DNA of 10,220 nucleotides from Bifidobacterium breve (GTDB taxonomy: Bacteria > Actinomycetota > Actinomycetes > S36-B12): contig CAMCYV010000037.1 in NCBI GenBank assembly GCA_945885645.1, forward strand, positions 1 through 10,220, given 5' to 3'. Each line of letters begins with the position of its first letter. Within the stretch, counting starts at the first letter, position 1. Below are positions 1 through 5,098 of the stretch, in pieces. The position numbers and the translations under genes were made by a program. Under the pieces are notes generated by a model that saw only the letters and a list, made by a program, of their open reading frames with translations, was not told where the DNA came from and made no database searches.

Positions 1-480
1 CTTTTCACCGGTTCAACATCTGCAGATACCGCTTACACCGCGCTTGGTGCTTATGTCGGAGACACCGAAGCGGTTACGACCCGGGTTGATGACTTCGGTT
101 CTACCGTCAGAATTGAATTGAACGGGCCTGAAATTTTCGGAAGCGGAGCAGGGAATGCATTCGCCGTGCTCACTTCGATCGCAAGCAATCTGCGAAGCGC
201 ACCGGCTAGCCTTTCAGTCGACTTGACGTCACTTGACTCCGTGATCACCACGGCTCGGAATGCCCAATCAACCGTGGTCTCCCGAATCAATCAACTCAAT
301 GAGCTTCGCGACGTTACTGCGGACCGGATTTTGAGTGTTACGGGAGCTTTGTCCGCTGTTGAAGACACCGACCTCACAAAGACGGTCATGGAGTTGACTA
401 TGCAGCAGACAAGCTACGAAGCAGCCCTGTACTCCACTGCCCAAATTATGCAACCGTCGCTGATGGATTTCTTAAGGTAA
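1..480 (+). CDS. flgL: Flagellar hook-associated protein 3 (hook-filament junction protein FlgL), 3' part
   Basis: The open frame enters from the left edge in phase with base 1 and ends at TAA 478-480, giving 159 visible residues. FlgL joins the hook to the filament outside the cell and is exported by the flagellar type III system. The last ~35 residues (LTKTVMELTMQQTSYEAALYS... ending SLMDFLR) have the flagellin/FlgL C-terminal D0 helix pattern: regularly spaced Leu, Met and Gln, the QTSYEAAL segment, and a Leu-rich end. The helix from about residue 75 to 105 of the visible part matches the D1 coiled-coil region. The immediately following fliW and csrA genes fit the common flgK-flgL-fliW-csrA order. 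Flagellin itself shares this C-terminal pattern, but the SLMDFLR ending and position favour FlgL. The true start lies outside the window. Confidence 0.88.
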   Translation, partial: LFTGSTSADTAYTALGAYVGDTEAVTTRVDDFGSTVRIELNGPEIFGSGAGNAFAVLTSIASNLRSAPASLSVDLTSLDSVITTARNAQSTVVSRINQLNELRDVTADRILSVTGALSAVEDTDLTKTVMELTMQQTSYEAALYSTAQIMQPSLMDFLR

Positions 481-500
481 TATGAATCCGCAAGCTCAAG

Positions 501-506
501 AAGGAG
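501..506 (+). promoter_or_regulatory. Ribosome binding site that sets the fliW start
   Basis: AAGGAG lies 5 nt before ATG 512 and inside the reading frame of the alternative upstream ATG 482, so it argues for the shorter FliW. It also contains AAGGA, which fits the loose CsrA recognition core ANGGA. That core is nearly identical to any ribosome binding site, and I see no hairpin presenting it, so CsrA control of fliW is not claimed. Confidence 0.7.
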
Positions 507-511
507 AACCC

Positions 512-928
512 ATGTCAGTCAATGCACAAATCGATGTGCAGAACGACGTCCCCGTCGTCGAAGTTCGGGGCGGGCTTCTTGGGTTTCCCGAGTTCACCAA
601 GTTCACGCTGATCAAAATGAACGACGAAGGGTTGGTCTACCGACTCCAATCCATCGAAGACGCCGCCATCAACTTTGTTGTGGTTCCCGCAGCCTCGTTC
701 TTCCCTAATTACGCGCCCATAGTCGACGACGAAGTGGCGAAGCGGTTCAACCTCGCAGGCGGCGCAGAAGTTCTGCTTCTTCTCGTGGTGACGTTAGGTG
801 AAACGTTCAAAGACTCTACAGTTAACCTCATGGCCCCCCTGCTTCTTGATCCAAATGCCCAAATCGCCGAACAGATAATCGTGGAAAATAGCGATTTGTC
901 TGTGCGCACCCCACTAATGGCTGCGTAG
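512..928 (+). CDS. fliW: Flagellar assembly factor FliW
   Basis: FliW binds flagellin in the cytoplasm. When flagellin is exported, FliW is freed, binds CsrA and relieves CsrA repression of flagellin translation (known from Bacillus subtilis). I chose the ATG at 512 (138 residues, MSVNAQID...) because AAGGAG at 501-506 is an ideal ribosome binding site with a 5-nt spacer. An in-frame ATG at 482 would add 10 residues (MNPQAQEGEP) encoded across that site and has no such signal. Family marks include the N-terminal strand followed by GLLGFPEF (residues 21-28), the LQSIED segment and a beta-rich hydrophobic core (FVVVPAASF, VLLLLVVT). Length is normal for FliW. It starts 31 nt after flgL and ends 7 nt before csrA, so the three are very likely co-transcribed. 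Confidence 0.93.
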   Translation: MSVNAQIDVQNDVPVVEVRGGLLGFPEFTKFTLIKMNDEGLVYRLQSIEDAAINFVVVPAASFFPNYAPIVDDEVAKRFNLAGGAEVLLLLVVTLGETFKDSTVNLMAPLLLDPNAQIAEQIIVENSDLSVRTPLMAA

Positions 929-935
929 TCAACAG

Positions 936-1196
936 GTGCTCGTACTTAGTCGTAAGGTTGGCGAAAGCATCGTTATCGGTGACGACGTAGTTGTCACCAT
1001 CCTTGAGATCCGCGGTGATCTGATCCGGGTAGGAATTGATGCACCCAGACACATAAAGGTGCACCGACGCGAAGTATTCGAAGCCATTGAGGCTGCAAAC
1101 AGGGAAGCCGTTGCGCCTACTCTGGAAGCCATGTCGGAGTTTGCCTCTGCAATCAAGGGCCTTCCGGTTTTGCCAAAAACGAAAGACTCAGATTAA
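936..1196 (+). CDS. csrA: Translational regulator CsrA
   Basis: CsrA is a dimeric RNA-binding protein that blocks ribosome binding at GGA motifs, classically on flagellin mRNA, and is antagonised by FliW. The 86-residue product starts at GTG 936 with MLVLSRKVGESIVIGDDVVVTI, the canonical five-strand CsrA core. The RNA-contacting Leu4 and Arg44 (in KVHRREV) are present, followed by the C-terminal helix (FEAIEAANREA). The tail from about residue 60 to 86 is longer than the 61-residue enterobacterial protein; Gram-positive CsrA proteins are often somewhat longer. There is no convincing ribosome binding site before the GTG, and the gap to the fliW stop is only 7 nt, so translational coupling to fliW is likely. 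Its TAA overlaps the stop of the convergent gene in a shared TTAA. Confidence 0.95.
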   Translation: MLVLSRKVGESIVIGDDVVVTILEIRGDLIRVGIDAPRHIKVHRREVFEAIEAANREAVAPTLEAMSEFASAIKGLPVLPKTKDSD

Positions 1197-1675
1197 CGTT
1201 GAGCAATTAGTGCACGGATAGCTTGTGCTACCTGATCCGGGTGATCTATTGGCTCGGTTCGTAGTTGCTTAATTCCCACGCCGGAAATTGTCAATCTCCC
1301 ATAATCAAAGGCTCGACCGAATGGCCCTTGTTGGATATCGACGCCCTCAATTTTATTGAACTCAAGTGACTCTTTGTTTCTAAAGATGAAAGTCCGCACC
1401 ACTTGGATCTTTTCTGAATCGATAATCATGCGAAACATAACCCAATTAATAAAACTGAGTAACGGGAATAACGACAGCAGCAGAGCTAACAAGAGCGCAA
1501 GGGAAGCGTTGATCTGAACCAAGATAATCACACCCACGACAAAGATAACCACGAACCAGATGACCAGACTCACCACGATTGCACGGACCGAGGCGCGGCG
1601 CTCCTCAAGGATTACTCCACCGAGTGAATCCTTATCTGAGCTTTCAGCGGTGCTTTTATCTGGGCCTTGATCCAT
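1193..1675 (-). CDS. Bacterial PH-domain (bPH2/YdbS-like) membrane protein
   Basis: The 160-residue protein has a charged, Ser-rich N-terminus (1-27), two transmembrane helices (about 31-53, AIVVSLVIWFVVIFVVGVIILV, and 57-79) and a C-terminal bacterial pleckstrin-homology-like domain (about 84-158). The PH part shows the family's pattern: a strand at IIDSEKIQVV, then FRNKESLEFNKIEGVDIQQG, then FGRAFDYGRLTISGVG, equivalent to the I..VxVxQs..GRllgyGtv.I stretch of YdbS/DUF304 proteins. The biochemical role of this family is not settled; membrane-stress or lipid-linked roles have been proposed. It is transcribed opposite to csrA and fully overlaps its stop tetranucleotide. There is no ribosome binding site before ATG 1675, and TAAGAT sits 6 nt upstream, suggesting a leaderless transcript. 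A direct flagellar role is not indicated by the sequence. Confidence 0.82.
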   Translation of the reverse strand: MDQGPDKSTAESSDKDSLGGVILEERRASVRAIVVSLVIWFVVIFVVGVIILVQINASLALLLALLLSLFPLLSFINWVMFRMIIDSEKIQVVRTFIFRNKESLEFNKIEGVDIQQGPFGRAFDYGRLTISGVGIKQLRTEPIDHPDQVAQAIRALIAQR

Positions 1676-1755
1676 GTGAATATCTTAGACCAAAATCTTG
1701 CACAAGAGGCTAGACATTGGGTGGCGGTGGTAGGGACACATGAAAGGATGGGATT
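1676..1755. promoter_or_regulatory. Divergent intergenic region between the PH-domain gene and the unknown 225-residue gene
   Basis: The 80-nt gap separates two genes that start in opposite directions, so it must hold both promoters. The minus-strand -10 candidate is described separately. For the plus-strand gene I see a ribosome binding site, AAAGGA (1743-1748), 7 nt before GTG 1756, but no convincing -10/-35 pair. Confidence 0.4.
1682..1687 (-). promoter_or_regulatory. Candidate -10 element for a leaderless PH-domain gene transcript
   Basis: On the minus strand TAAGAT fits the actinobacterial TANNNT -10 motif, with 6 nt between it and the ATG at 1675. Transcription would start about 7 nt downstream, at or next to the A of the ATG. 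No ribosome binding site precedes the ATG, consistent with leaderless translation. No good -35 hexamer is visible 16-18 nt upstream. Confidence 0.45.
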
Positions 1756-2433
1756 GTGAGCGAAGATTTTTGCGGACAGGTGAGCGGAAATCCTGTGGTC
1801 CACTACATAGGAATTGATCCCGGTAATCACCTGCCATTGATGATCACCCTGGATTCTCGCGGTCGACACTGGTTGACCGACGGCACCAGGTCCACGGTTG
1901 TCTACCCTGCCGTGAGGGACAACTCCGGTGTCGGCGCGGTGACCTTCACTTACGACTACACGGTTGATCGATCCACGTCATTACTTTCCACGATTGAACC
2001 AATCAAAACCAAAGAACTTCCGTTTAACCCGTTGATTTATGTGAACTGGTTACTTCTTGCGGTTTACCGGATGGTGCAATCGCATCCGCGGGGTACCTTA
2101 GGAATCGACAGGGCCGTGATGGATCACGACCCTCTATTTGACAGTAATCAGTTGCGGGTGAAAATTCAGGGTGTTGAAAAGCTGTACCTGATCAAACGAT
2201 TTCGCCCGCGACGACGAGGACATTTTCTGGTTGAAATCATTGCTCGAGACAATGAACAGGTGATGCTGCTCGCGGAGCACACCGTTCTAGGTTTAGTACT
2301 GAGTAAATCACTGGATGTCCGACCCGGAGAAGCTGAACTCCAAGCACGCGAAATCATGGACGAAATTCTCGACTTCATTTGGGCATGCAACAACGATGCG
2401 AGAAACGATGGGGAGGACAGGTTAGAGGGCTAG
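1756..2433 (+). CDS. Uncharacterised 225-residue soluble protein
   Basis: I do not recognise this protein. It starts at GTG 1756 after the ribosome binding site AAAGGA at 1743-1748. There is no signal peptide and no clear transmembrane helix; the most hydrophobic stretch (PLIYVNWLLLAVYRMV, about 92-107) contains an Asn and a Tyr pair and looks more like a buried helix. The N-terminal half is beta-rich (residues 14-85: HYIGIDPGN, PLMITLDSRGRHWL, VTFTYDYTV). A strongly basic patch KRFRPRRRG lies at 147-155, followed by alternating hydrophobic strands (HFLVEIIAR, QVMLLAEH) and an acidic C-terminal helix (191-225). Codon use resembles the neighbours, so it is probably a real native gene. Its TAG overlaps the stop of the convergent gene in CTAG. 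It lies inside a flagellar cluster, but function cannot be assigned. Confidence 0.72.
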   Translation: MSEDFCGQVSGNPVVHYIGIDPGNHLPLMITLDSRGRHWLTDGTRSTVVYPAVRDNSGVGAVTFTYDYTVDRSTSLLSTIEPIKTKELPFNPLIYVNWLLLAVYRMVQSHPRGTLGIDRAVMDHDPLFDSNQLRVKIQGVEKLYLIKRFRPRRRGHFLVEIIARDNEQVMLLAEHTVLGLVLSKSLDVRPGEAELQAREIMDEILDFIWACNNDARNDGEDRLEG

Positions 2434-2762
2434 GAAGCCATTAATTTGGTGGACTGATTCTCAACCAGATCCGCACGTAATTTGTCTAAACTTGATTGCA
2501 ACTTGCGAGCATTGGTGACTTCTTCGTCAAGTTGAACGCTTAATTCACTAATCCGGAGATTGAGGGCTTCGATAGTTTCGCGATCGTGTTCGATCTTGGC
2601 GGCGTGCTGAACTTGCACTTCCACCATTTCGCGCTTGAACTCGGCCGTCTCCAAAAAGTGCTTCAGTTCGAGGCGTTCGGTCTCGTTTTTGACATAACCC
2701 ATCATGGCCAGGAGCCCTAGGGCTGCCACCAAGAACACAAGTACGAAAATCCAAACTTCCAT
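2430..2762 (-). CDS. Membrane-anchored coiled-coil protein of unknown function
   Basis: The 110-residue product has one N-terminal transmembrane helix (MEVWIFVLVFLVAALGLLAMMGYV, about 3-24) followed by a long charged helix (about 25-103) with heptad-like Leu/Ile/Val spacing: ERLELKHFLETAEFKREMVEVQVQ, then IEALNLRISELSVQLDEE, then LQSSLDKLRADLV. This predicts a membrane-tethered coiled coil, most likely facing the cytoplasm because a basic and acidic mix follows the helix and no signal cleavage site is seen. On the minus strand AAGG lies 7 nt before the ATG, an acceptable ribosome binding site. The gene follows the small membrane-protein ORF at 2824-2985 on the same strand with a 61-nt gap, so the two may form a short operon. 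No family can be named. Confidence 0.68.
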   Translation of the reverse strand: MEVWIFVLVFLVAALGLLAMMGYVKNETERLELKHFLETAEFKREMVEVQVQHAAKIEHDRETIEALNLRISELSVQLDEEVTNARKLQSSLDKLRADLVENQSTKLMAS

Positions 2763-2823
2763 GTCAGAACCTTACACCTTTCGCGTCATTCTTAATATCG
2801 GCTTACTAATTCTGTGGCTGAGA

Positions 2824-2985
2824 CTATTCGCCCTGAATATTAATGCCAAACGTATCATTTACGAGGGCGTTGACAGAATCGCTGAGCATGCAGGCAATGT
2901 AGGTAAGGCTGCCAATGAACGCCACAATCACGAATAACCTTGTCACCGGATCCATGCCGAAGCCCTTGCCAGATTCCCGCGCCAT
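2824..2985 (-). CDS. Predicted small single-pass membrane protein (53 residues)
   Basis: This short minus-strand frame encodes MARESGKGFGMDPVTRLFVIVA... with a transmembrane helix at about 18-36 (LFVIVAFIGSLTYIACMLS) and a short polar tail ending INIQGE. ATG 2985 is preceded by GGGAG with a 6-nt spacer, a good ribosome binding site. In-frame ATG 2995-2997 and GTG 2998-3000 are alternative starts, and the frame stays open to about 3037. Third-codon-position GC is clearly higher than in the antisense plus-strand frame (2761-2937), which favours this strand. It precedes the coiled-coil membrane gene on the same strand. A weak promoter-like pair lies upstream (TAGATT on the minus strand at 3030-3035). 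With no recognisable family, coding status remains moderately uncertain. Confidence 0.5.
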   Translation of the reverse strand: MARESGKGFGMDPVTRLFVIVAFIGSLTYIACMLSDSVNALVNDTFGINIQGE

Positions 2986-3170
2986 GCCTGCTCCCATCAC
3001 TACGTGCTCTCGTGGGGCTTCCCACCAAAAATCTACCGCCTACCGCTCATTGCGGGAATAAATCTGCGATGATGATTTCTAGGGAAAAGCGAAATTTCAC
3101 CCTGTAGCGGCCGATAATACTTAACAGGACACGTATCCCTCGGTGTGAATTCGGGGGTTAGGGAAGGGAA
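2986..3170. other. Intergenic region between divergent transcription units
   Basis: About 185 nt separate the small minus-strand membrane ORF from the plus-strand pseudokinase gene. It contains the plus-strand sigma-28-type promoter (3091-3117). The part at 2998-3060 could hold the minus-strand promoter (TAGATT at 3030-3035). I see no RNA gene, repeat or coding frame otherwise. Confidence 0.5.
3091..3117 (+). promoter_or_regulatory. Sigma-28/FliA/WhiG-type flagellar promoter
   Basis: GAAATTTC at 3091-3098, an 11-nt spacer and a perfect GCCGATAA at 3110-3117. The known FliA/SigD/WhiG consensus is TAAA(GTTT)-N11-GCCGATAA, equivalently TAAA-N15-GCCGATAA. The -10 box matches 8/8, the spacing is exact, and the -35 tetramer matches 3/4 (GAAA for TAAA). 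Transcription would start near 3124, leaving a leader of about 47 nt to GTG 3171 or 122 nt to ATG 3246. Confidence 0.78.
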
Positions 3171-4316
3171 GTGGTACCAATTATCACTCTATCGTCTGTG
3201 CCGGACGGCGTAACCGTTGTCTCCTCAGTTGAGAAGGCAGAGCAGATGGCGGAGCGTAAAAAGGCTCCTCCCCTCATCATTTTGGAATCCTTGCAGGCCT
3301 ATTTGGATGAAATGGGATTCGGCACGGGTGAACTCCTGTGGGGCCGGATGGGAATGCAGGCCTCCTCGGGTACTTTCCACCTCGCGCGCGATGCAAATGT
3401 CCAATTTGCCCTCAAGCGGCGCCTCAATGGGCCTGCGCCCAGCGATGTCATGAGCTTGGAAGATGAGATCGCGCTGCTCAAGATCCTGCGGGACAACCAC
3501 CTGCACGCCCCTGAAATTTTGCACGTGTGTAATGACAGCAGCATCATTGGCGCACCCTTCTATCTCAGTGCATTCCTGCCTGGCGAACGAGTTGTCAATT
3601 CCATCCCTGAGGAATTGGACAATGTTGAAGACAAGGTCGGGATGTCTCGCCGGGCCATTGATGACCTAGCCCGCATTCAGGTTGAAATCAGCCCTGATCA
3701 GGTTGCCGGCCTTGACCACGGAGGAAGTGACCTGCGCAAACTGGTTTTGGAGTCCAAGCGCCTAGCCCGCAAACTCAAGATGCGCCGCCTTCCCGGATTC
3801 GAGATCCTGGGGGAGCATCTTTTAGAAAACTTCCCCGAAACCCGGCCCTCGGTCCTGAGCCACGGCCGCTACAGCATGCAAAACCTGTTATTTCTACCTA
3901 AGTCCCCACCGACCATTTCTGGGGTTTTCGGCTGGGAACGTGCCACCGCCTGCGATCCCCTCATGGATCTGGGCTATTTCACGGCCACCTACTCTGCCCG
4001 CGACCTCCCAGAGACCCCGCTGGATACCGCACCCGTTACCCGCGATGAAGACGGATTTCTCTCTCGAAATGAACTCATTAACGTGTATCGCATCGCAACA
4101 CACCAGGACACAGCCGAGCTCCCGTGGTTTCAAACCTTCTGTTTGTGGAGGGAGGCTGTGCGCCTAGAAGAGATTTACGAGCGGCTAATGAATAAGGAAG
4201 CCGTTCCCAGTAAGTCCTTCGCCCTCAAACTACGCGATGGCGTCCCGGCCGTCTTGGCCAATGCTGCCTACTTCTCTAAAGTTGACGGAGTTGAGGCGGT
4301 AGCCCCCAAGCGCTAG
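3171..4316 (+). CDS. APH/ACAD10-type kinase-fold protein, predicted pseudokinase
   Basis: The 381-residue product has the aminoglycoside phosphotransferase/ACAD10-type kinase fold. The N-lobe carries ALKRR (K82 is the likely beta-3 lysine), helix C with E97/E99, and the very typical HAPEILHVCNDSSIIGAPFYLSAFLPGER (112-140). The C-lobe has VLSHGRYSMQNLLF (228-241) and SGVFGWERATACDPLMDLGYF (250-270). Active members have HGDxxxxN and a metal-binding Asp in LDWE. Here R233 (CGC, 3867-3869) replaces the catalytic Asp and G254 (GGC, 3930-3932) replaces the metal-binding Asp, while N238, E256, D262 and D266 remain. I therefore infer loss of phosphotransfer, with a possible binding role. The start is uncertain: GTG 3171 has GGGAAGGG very close upstream; ATG 3246 (residue 26, AGAAGG at 3232-3237, 8-nt spacer) gives a more usual N-terminus. 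It is driven by a sigma-28-type promoter and followed by a hairpin. Confidence 0.83.
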   Translation: MVPIITLSSVPDGVTVVSSVEKAEQMAERKKAPPLIILESLQAYLDEMGFGTGELLWGRMGMQASSGTFHLARDANVQFALKRRLNGPAPSDVMSLEDEIALLKILRDNHLHAPEILHVCNDSSIIGAPFYLSAFLPGERVVNSIPEELDNVEDKVGMSRRAIDDLARIQVEISPDQVAGLDHGGSDLRKLVLESKRLARKLKMRRLPGFEILGEHLLENFPETRPSVLSHGRYSMQNLLFLPKSPPTISGVFGWERATACDPLMDLGYFTATYSARDLPETPLDTAPVTRDEDGFLSRNELINVYRIATHQDTAELPWFQTFCLWREAVRLEEIYERLMNKEAVPSKSFALKLRDGVPAVLANAAYFSKVDGVEAVAPKR

Positions 4317-4330
4317 GTCTTAAGCGCTAG
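4308..4330 (+). repeat. Direct repeat AAGCGCTAG
   Basis: AAGCGCTAG occurs at 4308-4316, where its TAG is the stop codon, and again at 4322-4330, where it forms the left arm of the hairpin. The 14-nt period looks like a small local duplication. Confidence 0.6.
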
Positions 4331-4346
4331 ATATTTGTGCGCTTAA
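4320..4346 (+). terminator. Candidate intrinsic terminator hairpin after the pseudokinase gene
   Basis: TTAAGCGC (4320-4327) pairs perfectly with GCGCTTAA (4339-4346) around an 11-nt loop. It begins 4 nt after the stop codon. There is no proper T-run after it, only TTCC, so termination efficiency is uncertain; such tract-less hairpins are common in Actinobacteria. Confidence 0.5.
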
Positions 4347-4396
4347 TTCCTCAGCATTTGGTCTTTGGAACCGATCCTTTCCCATTGATGCGCGAT

Positions 4397-4424
4397 TTTC
4401 CGCGCCTGAATTTCCGCGCCTAAA
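4397..4424 (+). repeat. Two-copy 14-nt tandem repeat before the NlpC/P60 gene
   Basis: TTTCCGCGCCTGAA (4397-4410) is followed directly by TTTCCGCGCCTAAA (4411-4424), differing at one base. The second copy ends just before the ribosome binding site GGGAG (4426-4430). It could be an operator or simply slippage; the rest of the 119-nt gap (4317-4435) shows no clear promoter, only a weak ACCGATCC at 4370-4377. Confidence 0.6.
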
Positions 4425-4435
4425 CGGGAGTTAAC

Positions 4436-5098
4436 GTGAGTATCAACGATGTCATGTCGCGGATCGGAGAGATCCGAAGCCGACTTGAGCTTCCCCCGCT
4501 ACAAACGGGATTTGCCGCGCCTATGGCCGGGTCGAATGTAATCGATGCCAATTCCCAATTCCCCAGCCCCACTGGGACGGATTTTCAGTCCACCCTCGAC
4601 GCAATGACAGATCCAGCCCCGGGCTTATCGGGTGCGCAAAACCAGATGGGCGCTTTATCTCAGCCTGCCGGCACCGGAATGTTGTCCTCGGATACCGAAC
4701 TTGGCGCTCGAATGTCTGAATATGCGGTCAACTTTGTCGGCGTGCCCTATGTGGCTGGTGGAAATAACCCCAAAACAGGCTGGGATTGTGCGGCTTTCAC
4801 CGAGTGGATTGCCCAGCAACACGGGCTCTCCATTCCGCCAGTGTCCTGGGAGCAGATCAAAACCGGTGAACCGGTGGCCTCACTCAAGGACGCACGAGCC
4901 GGTGATCTGGTCTTCTTCCACGAGCCTTCCGGTCATAGTCGAGACCCATCTGCGCTCAAGGTTAACCACGTGGGCCTCTATCTGGGTGACGGTCGCATGG
5001 TCGAAGCAGCCAATCCAAGTGCAGATACTCGAATCAGTGAAGTGAGCGTCGAGAAACTAGTCGGAATCCGACGCCTGGCCGGCTCAATCAACGGTTAA
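4436..5098 (+). CDS. NlpC/P60 (C40) peptidoglycan endopeptidase, probably flagellum-specific
   Basis: The 220-residue protein starts at GTG 4436 with ribosome binding site GGGAG (4426-4430, 5-nt spacer). Residues about 90-218 form an NlpC/P60 domain, which cleaves D-Glu-diaminopimelate-type bonds in wall peptides: FVGVPYVAGGNNPKTGWDCAAFTEW contains the catalytic Cys118, ARAGDLVFF is the conserved PGDLVFF segment, and NHVGLYLGDG contains His178. The usual third polar residue, a His 12 positions later, is Glu190 here (RMVEAAN). The N-terminus (MSINDVMSRIGEIRSRLEL) has no signal peptide or TM helix, and residues 20-90 are a low-complexity linker with TGTDFQSTL (46-54). Position directly before flgB and absence of a Sec signal suggest export through the flagellar type III system, analogous to FlgJ or other rod-associated muralytic enzymes; this is inference. 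Confidence 0.88.
   Translation: MSINDVMSRIGEIRSRLELPPLQTGFAAPMAGSNVIDANSQFPSPTGTDFQSTLDAMTDPAPGLSGAQNQMGALSQPAGTGMLSSDTELGARMSEYAVNFVGVPYVAGGNNPKTGWDCAAFTEWIAQQHGLSIPPVSWEQIKTGEPVASLKDARAGDLVFFHEPSGHSRDPSALKVNHVGLYLGDGRMVEAANPSADTRISEVSVEKLVGIRRLAGSING

Noticed and set aside
482..511. Ten-residue N-terminal extension of FliW from ATG 482
   Set aside because: No ribosome binding site for ATG 482, and the extension is encoded over the AAGGAG that serves ATG 512.
973..980. ACCGATAA on the minus strand inside csrA, resembling a sigma-28 -10 box
   Set aside because: It is within coding sequence, points toward fliW antisense, has no matching -35 and is explained by the codons of the CsrA IVIGDD segment.
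2761..2937. Plus-strand 58-residue frame (MSEPYTFRVILNIGLLILWLRLF...) with a hydrophobic stretch, starting in a CATG shared with the divergent coiled-coil gene
   Set aside because: It is codon-on-codon antisense to the 2824-2985 minus-strand frame, has lower third-position GC and no ribosome binding site. It cannot be excluded fully, but the minus-strand frame is better supported.
4370..4377. ACCGATCC upstream of the NlpC/P60 gene as a sigma-28 promoter
   Set aside because: Only 5 of 8 bases match and the -35 position is not TAAA-like.
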